Assembly: GCF_003596405.1 (NCBI RefSeq)
Contig: NZ_QYUR01000006.1
Span: 868,001-932,000 of the forward strand
Origin: Pseudomonas cavernicola
GTDB lineage: Bacteria > Pseudomonadota > Gammaproteobacteria > Pseudomonadales > Pseudomonadaceae
Length of the DNA: 64,000 nt
Reading direction: 5' to 3'
How positions within the stretch are numbered: position 1 is the first letter of the stretch; every line of letters starts with the position of its first letter. Made by a program: the position numbers and the translations under genes. The notes beneath the pieces are model-generated. The model was not told the DNA's origin. It saw only the letters and a list, made by a program, of their open reading frames with translations, and did no database searches. Below, piece by piece: positions 26,963 to 36,299 of this stretch.

Positions 26963-29605
26963 CTAACTCAACAGACCCAGGACCTTTGCCTGTGCCACGG
27001 CTTGGGTGCGTCTGGCGACCCCCAGCTTGGTATTGATCCGCCGCGCATGGGTTTTCACCGTGTGCAACGAGATGAACAGTTGCTCGGCGATTTCCTGATT
27101 CGAACAGCCTTGGCTAATCAAGCGCAACACGGCCAGCTCGCGCGCGCTGAGCACAGAGCGATCATCCTTCTCCGACATCAGCTCCGGCTCAAGCTCGCTG
27201 CGTTGCGCGAATAAACGCTCGCGCAAACTAGCGCCTTTGTGCGCTGGCAGAATCTTTTCCAACCACTGCGGCTGACGACGTTGCAGTTCTTGCAGCGGCT
27301 TCAGGAAGGTTTGTCGTTGCGACTCAGCCAAGGCCTGGCGCAACTCATGCTCGGCCTCATCTTGCCTGCCACTGACAAACAGCGCCTCAGCCAGGCTGAA
27401 ACGGCATTCACAAGCAAAACCCAGGTGACCGGCCTGAACACACTCGTTCAACAGGGTGCGTAGCGCATTTATGGCCAGCTCAAAGTGCCCTTGTGCGAGA
27501 TCGGTCAATGCCAGCAAGCGGCGCAAACGCGGCAGCAGATCGAAAAAGCCTGAAGGCGCCTGCAGATCTTTGCTTTGGTAATGCTGCTGCATGCGTTCGA
27601 AGGTCTCACGGGCCTTGCCGCTCTCGCCCTGGCGCAACCAGAGCACCCCGCGGGCCAGTTGCAACATGCTGCGATAGTGCACCTCGGGTACGTGCCGCCA
27701 CTGCATCAAGCGCTCAGCCTCACTCAGCCACTGAAACGCCGCAGACAGATTACCCTCGCACGCAGCCAGCTCGGAAAGGCCCAGATAACCGAAGATGGTG
27801 TAAGCGTCCTCACAGGCTTCGGCCTCGACCAAACCTCTCTGGAACGCTTCACGCGCGTCCTCCTCCAGGCCCTGAGCGGTCAATAAATCACCGCGCTGCA
27901 ACAATAAACGCCCGAGCATCGGACCAGTCGGTGGCAAATGCAGCAGAGACAGTTCGATCAAGTCCAATGCGGCTTGCGTCTCACCGGTCATTTTCAGCAA
28001 ACGGACGCGATCCACCGTCAACAAGGCTTCGAACGCTACGCTGCGGTTCAACCGCGCCAGCTTCAAACCTTTATCGCTGTAGTGCTGCGCCTCATCCAGT
28101 TTGATCTCGACCATGGCCTGCTGGGCAAGCATCTGGTAGCAGATTACCTTGGCCGTCCAGGATGCCTCGGGCAACTCTTCAAGCGCTTCCAGGCATTGCT
28201 GGCGAACATTTTTTTGCCCTCGCTGCCTGGCCAGAGTGGCATTCAGAGCCTGTCCCTCAGCCAGCAGCATGCGCTGGCGCCGGGCATTCGCCTGCGGCAA
28301 GAAGCGCCCCAAATTGGCAATGCAGACCTCGGCCTCATCCAGCTGGGCGCAGAGAATCAACGCCCATCCCTGCAGTACATTCAAACGTGGGGTACTGGAG
28401 AACAGCCACTGCGGCAACTCGGTGCGCCACTGCAGAAATTGCGAAACACTCTGCCCAACCAGCAACTGTTCCTGGCCATAACGCTGCAAGTAGTTGGCGG
28501 CCACCTCCAGTTGCCCAGCCAACAGCGCATGCTCGACCGCCTCACGAATATCGCCCTGTCCAGCAAACCATTGGCAAGCACGGACATGCACCTGGGCGGG
28601 TGGCGGTGCTTCCGGTAGACGCCGCAACATGTGCGCCAAGGGTCGCCATAAACAGAACCATTCACCGCAGCTATCCAGCGGACGAATAAACAATTGCCGC
28701 TCGCGCAACTCCCGCAGGAGTTCACTACCGCCAGCGTCCAACACATGCTCACACAATGCTGGCGAGAAACGTGGCAGCTGTGCCAAGGCAAACAGAGCGC
28801 CCTTGAGTTCATCGCCAAGCCCCGCCAGAACCTCGCGCGCAATGTACTCGCGCAGGAACGGCGTGCCCGCAATCAAACGCTCGCGCAAAGCCTGCTCATT
28901 CCCATTCAGCAATAGCAGGCACACCCCAGCTAGCCAGCCCTCACTCTGCAGCAGCAACTCATCGAAGCTGTCCTGTGACAGATCAAGCTTCTGCAGCGCC
29001 ACCAACTGCGCTAACTCGGTAGCCGTGAGCGCCAACTCGCGCGCATCCAGCTCCAACAGATCGCCTTGCAAGAGCAAGCGCGGCAGATTCCAGGCCGGCT
29101 GTCGGCGACTACTGACCCACCAACGCAACGAACCAGGCCCCTGTTCAAGCAGTCTATCGAGGCACGCATCGAGTTCGGCGCAGGACTCGCGCGGGTAGTC
29201 ATCGAGCATGATCCAGAGTGGCTGATCAATCGCACTCAACAGACCGAGCAGCTCGCTGTAGACCTCACCTTCGCCCGGCGACTTATGCAGCGCGGCCGCC
29301 AAACGGCTGAGCAGCTCTTTGGGGGTTAATGGCCGGCCACCCAGTTCCAACCAGAGCAAAGTCGTATCGGCGGGTAGCTGCCGCGCGCATTCATTGAGCA
29401 GCACGGTCTTGCCAAAACCCGCCGGAGAGCAGAGCAGCCGCAACCGGCAATCACTGGCCAACAGCAGCTGCGCCAGCCGCGGGCGCGCAACATGTGCCGC
29501 CGGTAAGCGTGGCGGGAGGGCTTGGCGATTGGTCTGCGAATTCAAGCTCGTCACACTGCTGAGCGCGCTGTGGCTGGGATGCCCAGACATTGCATCGGTT
29601 CTCAT
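26963..29605 (-). CDS. MalT-type large ATP-binding LuxR-family regulator (LAL)
   Basis: 880 residues. N-terminal STAND ATPase with Walker A CSPAGFGKT (residues 59-67) and Walker B LWIMLDDYP near 130; a long helical TPR-like middle region; C-terminal LuxR HTH (LSARELAVLRLISQGCSNQEI, LHTVKTHARRINTKLGVARR). Such regulators respond to a small ligand and activate catabolic genes. Likely targets are nearby: the leucine dehydrogenase unit or the DUF1329/DUF1302 and acyl-CoA genes. Target and ligand are inference. Confidence 0.93.
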   Translation of the reverse strand: MRTDAMSGHPSHSALSSVTSLNSQTNRQALPPRLPAAHVARPRLAQLLLASDCRLRLLCSPAGFGKTVLLNECARQLPADTTLLWLELGGRPLTPKELLSRLAAALHKSPGEGEVYSELLGLLSAIDQPLWIMLDDYPRESCAELDACLDRLLEQGPGSLRWWVSSRRQPAWNLPRLLLQGDLLELDARELALTATELAQLVALQKLDLSQDSFDELLLQSEGWLAGVCLLLLNGNEQALRERLIAGTPFLREYIAREVLAGLGDELKGALFALAQLPRFSPALCEHVLDAGGSELLRELRERQLFIRPLDSCGEWFCLWRPLAHMLRRLPEAPPPAQVHVRACQWFAGQGDIREAVEHALLAGQLEVAANYLQRYGQEQLLVGQSVSQFLQWRTELPQWLFSSTPRLNVLQGWALILCAQLDEAEVCIANLGRFLPQANARRQRMLLAEGQALNATLARQRGQKNVRQQCLEALEELPEASWTAKVICYQMLAQQAMVEIKLDEAQHYSDKGLKLARLNRSVAFEALLTVDRVRLLKMTGETQAALDLIELSLLHLPPTGPMLGRLLLQRGDLLTAQGLEEDAREAFQRGLVEAEACEDAYTIFGYLGLSELAACEGNLSAAFQWLSEAERLMQWRHVPEVHYRSMLQLARGVLWLRQGESGKARETFERMQQHYQSKDLQAPSGFFDLLPRLRRLLALTDLAQGHFELAINALRTLLNECVQAGHLGFACECRFSLAEALFVSGRQDEAEHELRQALAESQRQTFLKPLQELQRRQPQWLEKILPAHKGASLRERLFAQRSELEPELMSEKDDRSVLSARELAVLRLISQGCSNQEIAEQLFISLHTVKTHARRINTKLGVARRTQAVAQAKVLGLLS

Positions 29606-29683
29606 TTTTATCGAGGTTAAAGCGTTTTAACAAACGCGGGGCAGTTTAGCGTTCCACCGTAACATCTCTCAAATCCAGCCGCG

Positions 29684-30363
29684 ATCGGGTAGGAGGCGGG
29701 GTCACCCCCGCCGTCCTCCCACACCACCGTACGTACGGTTCCGTATACGGCGGTTCCTGCCTACTGACAAACTGCATCAGCGAGCTTGGTTTCGTGCGAT
29801 GTGTCGCCCGCGTAGTCTAAGCACCCGGACAGGCTCTCGGGACTTCCGGTCCCTACCTCCTGATTGTCCAGGCCTCCGTATCAGGGAGCTTGTGCCTGCG
29901 ACCCGCTCAGAGAGCACACCTGACTATCCGCTCATGGCAGGTTCAGCCCTTCATTGCTCCGGTTCCGAGCAACTACTACGGCCTCGGCTGACTTCTGCTC
30001 GCCCATCCCGTCACCTCACGATGCCGGTAGCACATGGCAGGCGAACAGATCTCCCAGGGTAATTCGCGTGACCTTCCTGCTTATGCCTGTCGGATCTACG
30101 TCGTAGCGTTCCGTGCAAGTATCGGGCTTTGGCAATTATGGCTACCTCACCCCGCTACGCCGCCTAATCCGCTTCCTGTTCGTCAGGCCAGCAGTTTGCC
30201 TTCGGCTTCCTTCAGATTCGCAGTCGCCCGCGACACCCTTGCCTTCAGCTAACACTTCCCCTTGCCGGGTGTGTAGAGGACTTCCACCTCCAAGTCATCC
30301 AGCTCACCACCACAGTGAGCCAGACAGCGCCAGTCACGGCGCTACGCGCCATGCCTGGCGCAC
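29684..30363 (-). mobile_element. Group II intron RNA without intron-encoded protein
   Basis: On the minus strand the 5' end reads GTGCGCC at 30363, the standard group II start. Conserved ribozyme pieces follow: GGTGGAAGTCCTCTACACA, GCTGAAGGCAAGGGTGTCGC, GAATCTGAAGGAAGCCGAAG and CCTGACGAACAGGAAGCG. The 3' part has a domain V-like hairpin (GAACCGCCGTATACG, GAAC loop region, CGTACGTACGGTGGT), then a GC-rich domain VI stem and the end CCTACCCGAT at 29684. Total about 680 bases: a full ribozyme length with no reverse transcriptase ORF. The 5' exon is the T-run of a terminator. Mobility would need a maturase in trans. Confidence 0.85.
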
Positions 30364-30366
30364 CAT

Positions 30367-30392
30367 AAAAAAGGCGGCCTCTAAGGCCGCCT
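30367..30392 (-). terminator. Rho-independent terminator of the DUF1329 gene
   Basis: On the minus strand AGGCGGCCT, TAG loop, AGGCCGCCT then six T. It lies 23 bases after the DUF1329 stop, and the intron begins three bases after the T-run. Confidence 0.9.
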
Positions 30393-30414
30393 AAGTAAGG
30401 AGCTACATCAGCAA

Positions 30415-31788
30415 TCAGCGGACGCCGGCATTCCGCAAAGCCGCCGGGGTGTAGTCTTTGACTGAGGCTTTAGTGCCGTACTCGATAGACTTTTTCTCTT
30501 CGTTCATCAGCGCCCCGACCACATAGCGGCCAGCGATGATGTCGTAGAGCGTTTCACCTGCGTAATACGGTGTTTGCGCCTGGTAAGCCTGCATCAACTG
30601 GGACTCACCCACTCGCCACAACTGACCACGACCGTCGTACAGCTCCGATTCGGCAATTTGCCAGCTGTCCTCATCGAGAAAGAAGCGGCGCTTGCCGTAG
30701 ATATTGCGTTCGCCAGACTTCAGCGTCGCTTCAACTTCCCAAACACGGTGCAACTCGTAGCGGGTCAAATCCTGGTTGATGTGACCCGCCTTGATGATGT
30801 CCTCGTATTTGACCGAAGGCGAACTCAAGCGGTAGTTGTTGTACGGAATGTACATCTCACGCTTGCCCACCAGCTTCCAGTCATAGCGATCAGGCGCGCC
30901 GTTGAACATGTCCAGGTTGTCCGAAGTCCGCAGACCGTCGGAGGCGGTACCCGGGCCGTCGTAGGAAACCTGAGGAGCACGACGCACGCGACGCTGACCG
31001 GCGTTGTAGATCCACGCCATTCGCGGCTCAGCCACCTGATCCAGGGAGTCGTGCACCAGCAGTACGTTACCCGCCAAACGCGCTGGCGCAGTTACCCGCT
31101 GTTTGAAGAACAACAGCGCATTGGCGGCCTTGGACGCATCCAAATCGGGCATGTCGCCTGGAACCGCAACCTCATCTTCGAGGTTCACCAAGGTATAGCT
31201 GCCGTTGACCTGAGGAGTTGCCTGCACGGCGGAGCGCCGCAGGTTGCCACCGCGATAACGGGTGACATGGTTCCAGATCACTTCCAGCCCGTTCTGCGGG
31301 ATCGGAAAGGCGTAGTAACGGCTTTCGGCGAAGTTCGCCAAACCATTACCACCCTCTAGCAACGTGGTTTTCAGCGCACTGGTCTTGGCAGCGTCGTACA
31401 CCTTCTGGGGCAATGCAACCGAACGGTGCGTGGTGAATACCGGGATCCGATAGGTTTCCGGATAGCGGGTAAACATCGCCAATTGACCGGCCGACAGCTT
31501 GTCTTTGTATTGCGCGGCGTTCTTCGCGGTGATGGTGAACAGTGGCTTCTCGCTGGCGAACGGATCACCCAGGAAACCAGCCGCACTCACGGCGCCCGCA
31601 GTCGTGGACAAACCGCCGGTCCACTCAGGGATGCTGCCATCGGCATTACCGGCTTTCTGAGCGCCAACAGGTGTCAGCGTGGTGCCCAGCTTTGCCGCTT
31701 CATCCGGGGAAACCGCAGCCATAACGCTGCTGGCCAGCAGAGATAGGGCTAGGGCGCTGATCAGGTTTATTGTTGTCTTCATTTGCAT
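30415..31788 (-). CDS. DUF1329 outer-membrane-associated protein
   Basis: 457 residues from ATG 31788 (GAGG 6-7 bases upstream; a GTG at 31800 is also open). Signal peptide LISALALSLLASSVMA. The mature part begins VSPDEAAKLGTTLTPVGAQK with AGNADGSIPEWTGG, the hallmark of DUF1329, and has LolA-like beta-sheet segments. Such proteins are paired with DUF1302 proteins and often with RND/MMPL transporters in hydrophobic-substrate or steroid gene sets. Follows DUF1302 by 31 bases in the same direction. Confidence 0.9.
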   Translation of the reverse strand: MQMKTTINLISALALSLLASSVMAAVSPDEAAKLGTTLTPVGAQKAGNADGSIPEWTGGLSTTAGAVSAAGFLGDPFASEKPLFTITAKNAAQYKDKLSAGQLAMFTRYPETYRIPVFTTHRSVALPQKVYDAAKTSALKTTLLEGGNGLANFAESRYYAFPIPQNGLEVIWNHVTRYRGGNLRRSAVQATPQVNGSYTLVNLEDEVAVPGDMPDLDASKAANALLFFKQRVTAPARLAGNVLLVHDSLDQVAEPRMAWIYNAGQRRVRRAPQVSYDGPGTASDGLRTSDNLDMFNGAPDRYDWKLVGKREMYIPYNNYRLSSPSVKYEDIIKAGHINQDLTRYELHRVWEVEATLKSGERNIYGKRRFFLDEDSWQIAESELYDGRGQLWRVGESQLMQAYQAQTPYYAGETLYDIIAGRYVVGALMNEEKKSIEYGTKASVKDYTPAALRNAGVR

Positions 31789-31819
31789 ATCAATCCTCAC
31801 TATTTCCCTGCATACCGAC

Positions 31820-33643
31820 TTAGAAGTTCACGCCGAGGCTGAGCGCCACGAAATCGCGATCGGTGGTGGTGTTGAAGTCACCACCGAAGAAGTCGGTGTA
31901 ACTCAGGTTGGCCGTGTACATGTTTGCGTATTCGGCGTTAAGACCAAGGCTCACCGCTTTGGAGCCTTCGTTGAAGTTCGGCCCATAACCGTCGACGTCA
32001 TGCGACCAGGCGACGTTTGGGCTCAAGTTGACCCCGGCGAACACGTTGTTGTAATCGAGGTTGGCGCGCAGGCGGTAACCCCAGGAGCTGCTGGTGAAGA
32101 AGCCGTGGGTGTTACATTCGTTCGGATTGTTCAGGTTGGCCCCACGGCAGACCGCCGGGTTCGACAGCTGGCCGGAGCCAAACAGCGAGTCGCGGCCGAA
32201 GCGTAGCTCGCCGACGTCGTTGCTGATCCCGCTGATATGGTTGTAACCGGCCTCGCCCACCAGGGTCAGGCGGCTAGCGCCGAGCACCTGGTCAACGAAC
32301 TGAGTCGCGGTGATCTGCGCCTGGGTGACCGGTTTACGGTCATAGCCGGAGATCTCGGAACCTAATGCTGACGATGCATGCCCCGACCGGAATATCGGTG
32401 AACTGGCGATAGCGGCGAGATTCGCCGGCCCCACGGGCGCAACCGCCGCGGCCGTGGTCAGGTCAACACCGTTAATCTGCAACGGCATATTCGGCCGGTA
32501 GCTGAGCTCGCCGGACAGCGCGGTACCACCGATATTGCTCGCGAAACTCAGGCCATATAGGCGGATATCCTCGGGATATTCGATAAAGTAGTTAGCCGTC
32601 ACCGGCGAGCCATTGCGGGTACGGGTGTTACTGACGATGGGCGAGCGGCTGTGGTAGTTCAGCGTGTAGGCGCCGAACTCGGTGTCATTCAACTCCTCGG
32701 CGACCCAGCGCAGCGCGACACCGAATTGGCCGGAGTCGCGGGCATCACGATCACCCGCACGCGGGATATAAAAGTTGTTGCCAGTAGCCGGGCCGGTGTT
32801 ATTCGACTGGCCGGGCGGCAGGTCATTGCCGGCTACCACCAGGCGATCCGTGCAACCGTCGGCCACTACGTCGGAGGTGGAGAAGAAGGTGCCGCAGTTG
32901 TCGGCAACGGTCTGATCCCACTCCAGCTGGTAGAAGGCTTCAGCCGACAGCGTGTCGGTCAGGCCCTGCTGCACGTAGAGCATATTGACCGGAATCAGGC
33001 CTTCCTTGATCTCCGCACCGGGGCGACGGAAGGCGGCGGCATCGATCGGGTTGATCGAGTTGATGCTGTTGCCGATAAAGGTACTCTCGCCCCAGCTGAC
33101 CACCTGCTTGCCGGCACGCACACTGCCGGGCAACTCGCCAAGGCTGTAGTTGTGGTAGACGAAGGCATCGAGGATTTGCGCGCCGGAGGCCTGCGCGGCC
33201 TCTTTACGGTTGTGATCGTCGATGTCGTAGAACAACCGGTTCTCGTCCTTCAGCTCGAAGTCGTACCAGTATTTGCCACGCACGAATACCCCGGTATCGC
33301 CGTACTTCAGCTCCAGATCGTGGATGCCCTTGAAGATTTTCAAGAAGGTTTCGCCTTTCTTGAAGTTCTTGCGGCCATCGTCGGAGGTCCGAGCCGAGGC
33401 GTGGCCGGTGTCGTTCGCGCGACCCGCGGCAGCGGCGGCGGGGGTGCTGCCAGTCGGGAAGATAAAGTCGCGGTCCGCACCGCGCACCGACCAACTGGCG
33501 CCCACCGACAGCGACGAGTCGAACTGCCCTTCGATTTCCCCAATATTGAAACTCACCGCATAGGCCGGGGCCGCAGTCCCCAGTGCGACGGCAATAGCCA
33601 AAATTTTTGGCTGGAAGATTCCGGGCCTTTTTCTTGTTGTCAT
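31820..33643 (-). CDS. DUF1302 outer-membrane beta-barrel protein
   Basis: 607 residues. Signal peptide (ILAIAVALGTAAPAYA), then FNIGEIEGQFDSSLSVGASW at the mature N-terminus and an aromatic-ended C-terminus (FVALSLGVNF), as for an outer-membrane barrel. The conserved segment KQVVSWGESTFIGNSINSIN is present. Probable role with DUF1329 in uptake or surface handling of a hydrophobic compound. ATG 33643 has GGAGAG upstream. First gene of the pair. Confidence 0.9.
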   Translation of the reverse strand: MTTRKRPGIFQPKILAIAVALGTAAPAYAVSFNIGEIEGQFDSSLSVGASWSVRGADRDFIFPTGSTPAAAAAGRANDTGHASARTSDDGRKNFKKGETFLKIFKGIHDLELKYGDTGVFVRGKYWYDFELKDENRLFYDIDDHNRKEAAQASGAQILDAFVYHNYSLGELPGSVRAGKQVVSWGESTFIGNSINSINPIDAAAFRRPGAEIKEGLIPVNMLYVQQGLTDTLSAEAFYQLEWDQTVADNCGTFFSTSDVVADGCTDRLVVAGNDLPPGQSNNTGPATGNNFYIPRAGDRDARDSGQFGVALRWVAEELNDTEFGAYTLNYHSRSPIVSNTRTRNGSPVTANYFIEYPEDIRLYGLSFASNIGGTALSGELSYRPNMPLQINGVDLTTAAAVAPVGPANLAAIASSPIFRSGHASSALGSEISGYDRKPVTQAQITATQFVDQVLGASRLTLVGEAGYNHISGISNDVGELRFGRDSLFGSGQLSNPAVCRGANLNNPNECNTHGFFTSSSWGYRLRANLDYNNVFAGVNLSPNVAWSHDVDGYGPNFNEGSKAVSLGLNAEYANMYTANLSYTDFFGGDFNTTTDRDFVALSLGVNF

Positions 33644-34055
33644 AGGGCTCTCCTAATTGGGTCGAAACACGGGGAGAACCCTAACCAGCTAACGCCCACC
33701 GGTTAAGCGCACGAAGGATGGATTTAGCCTGTCATCCTTTAGTATGAATGCCCGCCACAGGGCTGACTTAGAGGCCCGCTGATCGGAACACGAAGGAGCT
33801 ACGCCACGACCGACGGGAACTTTACCGATCACTCTCGATGCGAGCAGAACCCGACCTTCTTGAGACACGTAATGCGCCCAGCAAAAATGTGGGTGCAACG
33901 ACCTCAGAAAAGGTTGCGCGGGTGATGTGCTTATTAAGAAAGGTTGGTATGACTGGGGCAAGCGAGGCCACTCAAGACTTGAGGGGAGCAAGCTTGGAGG
34001 ACTGACCAACAAGGTGCCGCCATGCGACAGCCCTATGCACGGTTTCATGCGGGTG
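33644..34055. other. Region upstream of the DUF1302 gene, no gene recognised
   Basis: About 410 bases. A 119-codon minus-strand frame (33689-34048) and an 80-codon plus frame exist, but neither resembles a known protein and there is no good ribosome site. It is somewhat lower in GC than its neighbours. The DUF1302/DUF1329 promoter must be here. Confidence 0.4.
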
Positions 34056-34214
34056 AGCCCGGCCTTGCAGGACGGTTGTTGGGCATCGCCTTCAGCTCAG
34101 CACCAACCCACGGGTTTGTGTAGCCTCCCAGGCAAACGGTGGTCCGTAGGTTGGCGCCGAACGCAGTGATGCCCAACGGGGAGTCGCCCCGCGACTCCTT
34201 ATTCTTGGAATCCA
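34056..34214. repeat. 'GTAGGTTGG' repeat in two halves in inverted order
   Basis: 34056-34110 matches the right half of the copy at 57063 (CGGCCTTGCAG, GGTTGTTGGGCATCGCCTTC, CTCAGCACCAACC), while 34146-34200 matches its left half (GTAGGTTGGCGCCGAACGCA, GTGATGCCCAAC, GGAGTCGCCCCGCGAC). So the right half comes before the left half, with 35 unrelated bases between. Confidence 0.75.
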
Positions 34215-34247
34215 GCAACACAGCCAAGATCGCGTTTATACCGACAA

Positions 34248-35015
34248 TCAAAACGTACCGTGCCGCCCCCGGCCCGCGCTAAAGCGTTTGGCGCCCGCTA
34301 GCGTCTCTCCGCTTTCAATCACTGCCATGCCGCCGCGAAACTCGCTATCAAGCGCTTGCGTAACAGACAAATCCCACTGCGCGTAAGCGCTGGCGCGGTC
34401 GGCCAACATGCAGCGCTGCGGGAAGGCTGCAATCTCATGCGCCAATTGCTCGGCCGCAGCGCGCGCCGAGCCTTTGGCCACCACGCGATTGGCCAGCCCC
34501 ATCGCCAACGCCTCGTCGGCGTGCACCGGGCGACCAGTCAGAATCAAGTCCAACGCCCGGCCCTGGCCAATGATCCGCGGCAGCCGCACCGTACCGCCGT
34601 CGATCAACGGCACGCCGAAACGCCGGCAGAACACGCCGCACACCGCGTCTTCCGCCAACACACGCAGATCCGCCAACAGCGCCAGTTCCAAGCCGCCGGC
34701 CACCGCATACCCTTCGATGGCCGCAATCAGCGGTTTGCGCAGCTGCATCCGGCTTGGCCCCATCGGCCCATCGCCGTCGACTTCCAGGCGATTGGCACGC
34801 TCAGCACCTGCAGCCACCGCCGCCAGATCGGCACCGGCGCAAAAGGTGCCGCCAGCGCCGGTCAATACCGCGACGCGCGCCGCATCGTCTTGCTCAAATG
34901 CACGCAGGGCTGCGGCCAGCGCCTCGGCCGTCGGTCGATCCACAGCATTGCGCACCGCTGGGCGGTCGATGATCAGCGTGGTGACCGGGCCATTCTTTTC
35001 AACGATGACACTCAT
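34248..35015 (-). CDS. Enoyl-CoA hydratase/isomerase family protein
   Basis: 255 residues from ATG 35015, with CAGGAG 7 bases upstream; the open frame upstream runs through a repeat and the next gene and is not coding. Crotonase signature IEGYAVAGGLELALLADLRV; oxyanion-hole region GGTFCAGADLAAV; the residue equal to the second catalytic Glu is at RFGVPLIDGGTVRL. Probably acts in fatty or branched acyl-CoA breakdown. Same strand as the SDR, hydrolase and aldolase genes. Confidence 0.9.
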   Translation of the reverse strand: MSVIVEKNGPVTTLIIDRPAVRNAVDRPTAEALAAALRAFEQDDAARVAVLTGAGGTFCAGADLAAVAAGAERANRLEVDGDGPMGPSRMQLRKPLIAAIEGYAVAGGLELALLADLRVLAEDAVCGVFCRRFGVPLIDGGTVRLPRIIGQGRALDLILTGRPVHADEALAMGLANRVVAKGSARAAAEQLAHEIAAFPQRCMLADRASAYAQWDLSVTQALDSEFRGGMAVIESGETLAGAKRFSAGRGRHGTF

Positions 35016-35055
35016 GGCGCAACTCCTGGCAGACATGAAAAAGGAGCGCTGGAAG

Positions 35056-35164
35056 ATGGTTCCCACGCTCCAGCGTGAGCCCCCTAGCAGGACGCTCTGC
35101 TTCCCTTCATAGAGCAGACGCGGAGCGTCTAAGGCTGCATTCCCACGCGGAGCGTGGGAACGAT
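35056..35164. repeat. 'GTTCCCACGCTC' palindromic repeat, copy 2
   Basis: GTTCCCACGCTCCAGCGTGA at the left and GGAGCGTGGGAACGAT at the right, 109 bases in all. Same family and size as 6324-6433. It lies between the SDR and enoyl-CoA hydratase genes. Confidence 0.85.
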
Positions 35165-35214
35165 CAACTTTATTCCGGACAGTAGTGCGCGAAGGCGGGA
35201 ACCCAGAAAATGCC

Positions 35215-36126
35215 TCAACCGGTGTATTTCTGCAGGTTAGCCAGCATCGCTTGCATTGCCTGCATCCCATCCGCCGGGTGGCTGGCGCCTTCGAAGTCGC
35301 AGATCTGCTGCCACTGGGCTGCCACGTCTTCCGCGTCGAACCCGACTTTCGGATCGAAACCGGCGCCGTTGCTGCGCTCCCAGCGCACCTTGCCGATCCA
35401 GCCACCACCCACTTCGAACAGGCCGGCAGTTTCCTGGCAGTTTTCGCTACCGAGGTAGACCACCAACGGGCTGACCAGCTCCGGCTTGAGTTGCTCGAAG
35501 ACTTGCTGCGGGATCAGGCCTTCGGTCATGCGGGTGCCGCCAGTCGGGGCGATGGCGTTGACGAAGATATTATTCTTGCGGCCTTCGATGGCCAGGGTGC
35601 GGGTCAGGCCGTACAGGCCGAGCTTGGCCATGCCGTAGTTGGATTGACCGAAGTTGCCGTAGATGCCGGACGTCGACGACGTGAAGATCACCCGGCCGTA
35701 GTTCTGCTCGCGCAGGTGCGGCCAGGCCGCGCGGGTCACCTTGTAGGCGCCTTCGACGTGCACCTGGTAAACCAGCTCCCAGTCGGCGTCTTCCATCTTG
35801 TGGAAGGTCTTGTCGCGCAGGATGCCGGCGTTATTCACCACCACATCGATGCGACCGAAGGTGTCCAACGCGTTCTGCACGATCTTCTCGCCGTCGGTCA
35901 CCGAGTCGTGGTTGGCCACCGCGGTGCCGCCCGCTTCACGGATTTCCGCGACTACGCGGTCGGCGGCCGAGGCATTGGCGCCCTCGCCATGGGTGCTGCC
36001 GCCCAAGTCGTTGACCACCACCTTGGCGCCATGTTTGGCGAACAGCAACGCATGGGCGCGGCCAAGACCACCGCCAGCACCAGTGACGATCACTACTTTG
36101 TCTTCGAAGCGGACGGCTTCACTCAT
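35215..36126 (-). CDS. SDR oxidoreductase of the 3-hydroxyacyl-CoA dehydrogenase (MFE-2-like) type
   Basis: 303 residues. VVIVTGAGGGLGRAHALLFA is the cofactor site; NDLGGSTHGEG, NNAGILRDKTFHKM and the catalytic SNYGMAKLGLYGLTRTLAIE match the dehydrogenase domain of peroxisomal multifunctional enzyme type 2. Likely oxidises 3-hydroxyacyl-CoA, fitting the enoyl-CoA hydratase downstream. ATG preceded by AGGAGCC. Confidence 0.92.
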   Translation of the reverse strand: MSEAVRFEDKVVIVTGAGGGLGRAHALLFAKHGAKVVVNDLGGSTHGEGANASAADRVVAEIREAGGTAVANHDSVTDGEKIVQNALDTFGRIDVVVNNAGILRDKTFHKMEDADWELVYQVHVEGAYKVTRAAWPHLREQNYGRVIFTSSTSGIYGNFGQSNYGMAKLGLYGLTRTLAIEGRKNNIFVNAIAPTGGTRMTEGLIPQQVFEQLKPELVSPLVVYLGSENCQETAGLFEVGGGWIGKVRWERSNGAGFDPKVGFDAEDVAAQWQQICDFEGASHPADGMQAMQAMLANLQKYTG

Positions 36127-36299
36127 AAAAGGCTCCTACGGCAGGGTTTGCGATGGGCGAGTGTCGTGCAGGCGCGCAGCGCTCACAATGAAGACGCTCA
36201 CACCTGAATAGCGCCCGATAAGGTGGCGGGATGATGACCCCGCCCGGGGACATCATCCCGACTCAAGTTGATAGGCGAATCCAGCTTGCACGGCCCCTT

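Noticed and set aside
29799..30394. Small plus-strand frames in the intron
   Set aside because: They run against the intron RNA, have no ribosome site and no known protein likeness; the region is explained as ribozyme.
33689..34048. 119-codon minus-strand frame upstream of the DUF1302 gene
   Set aside because: No ribosome site, odd composition and partial overlap with the rearranged repeat; kept only as an unexplained region.
35016..35408. Upstream extension of the enoyl-CoA hydratase frame
   Set aside because: Crosses a palindromic repeat and the SDR gene in another frame; the ATG at 35015 has a strong ribosome site.
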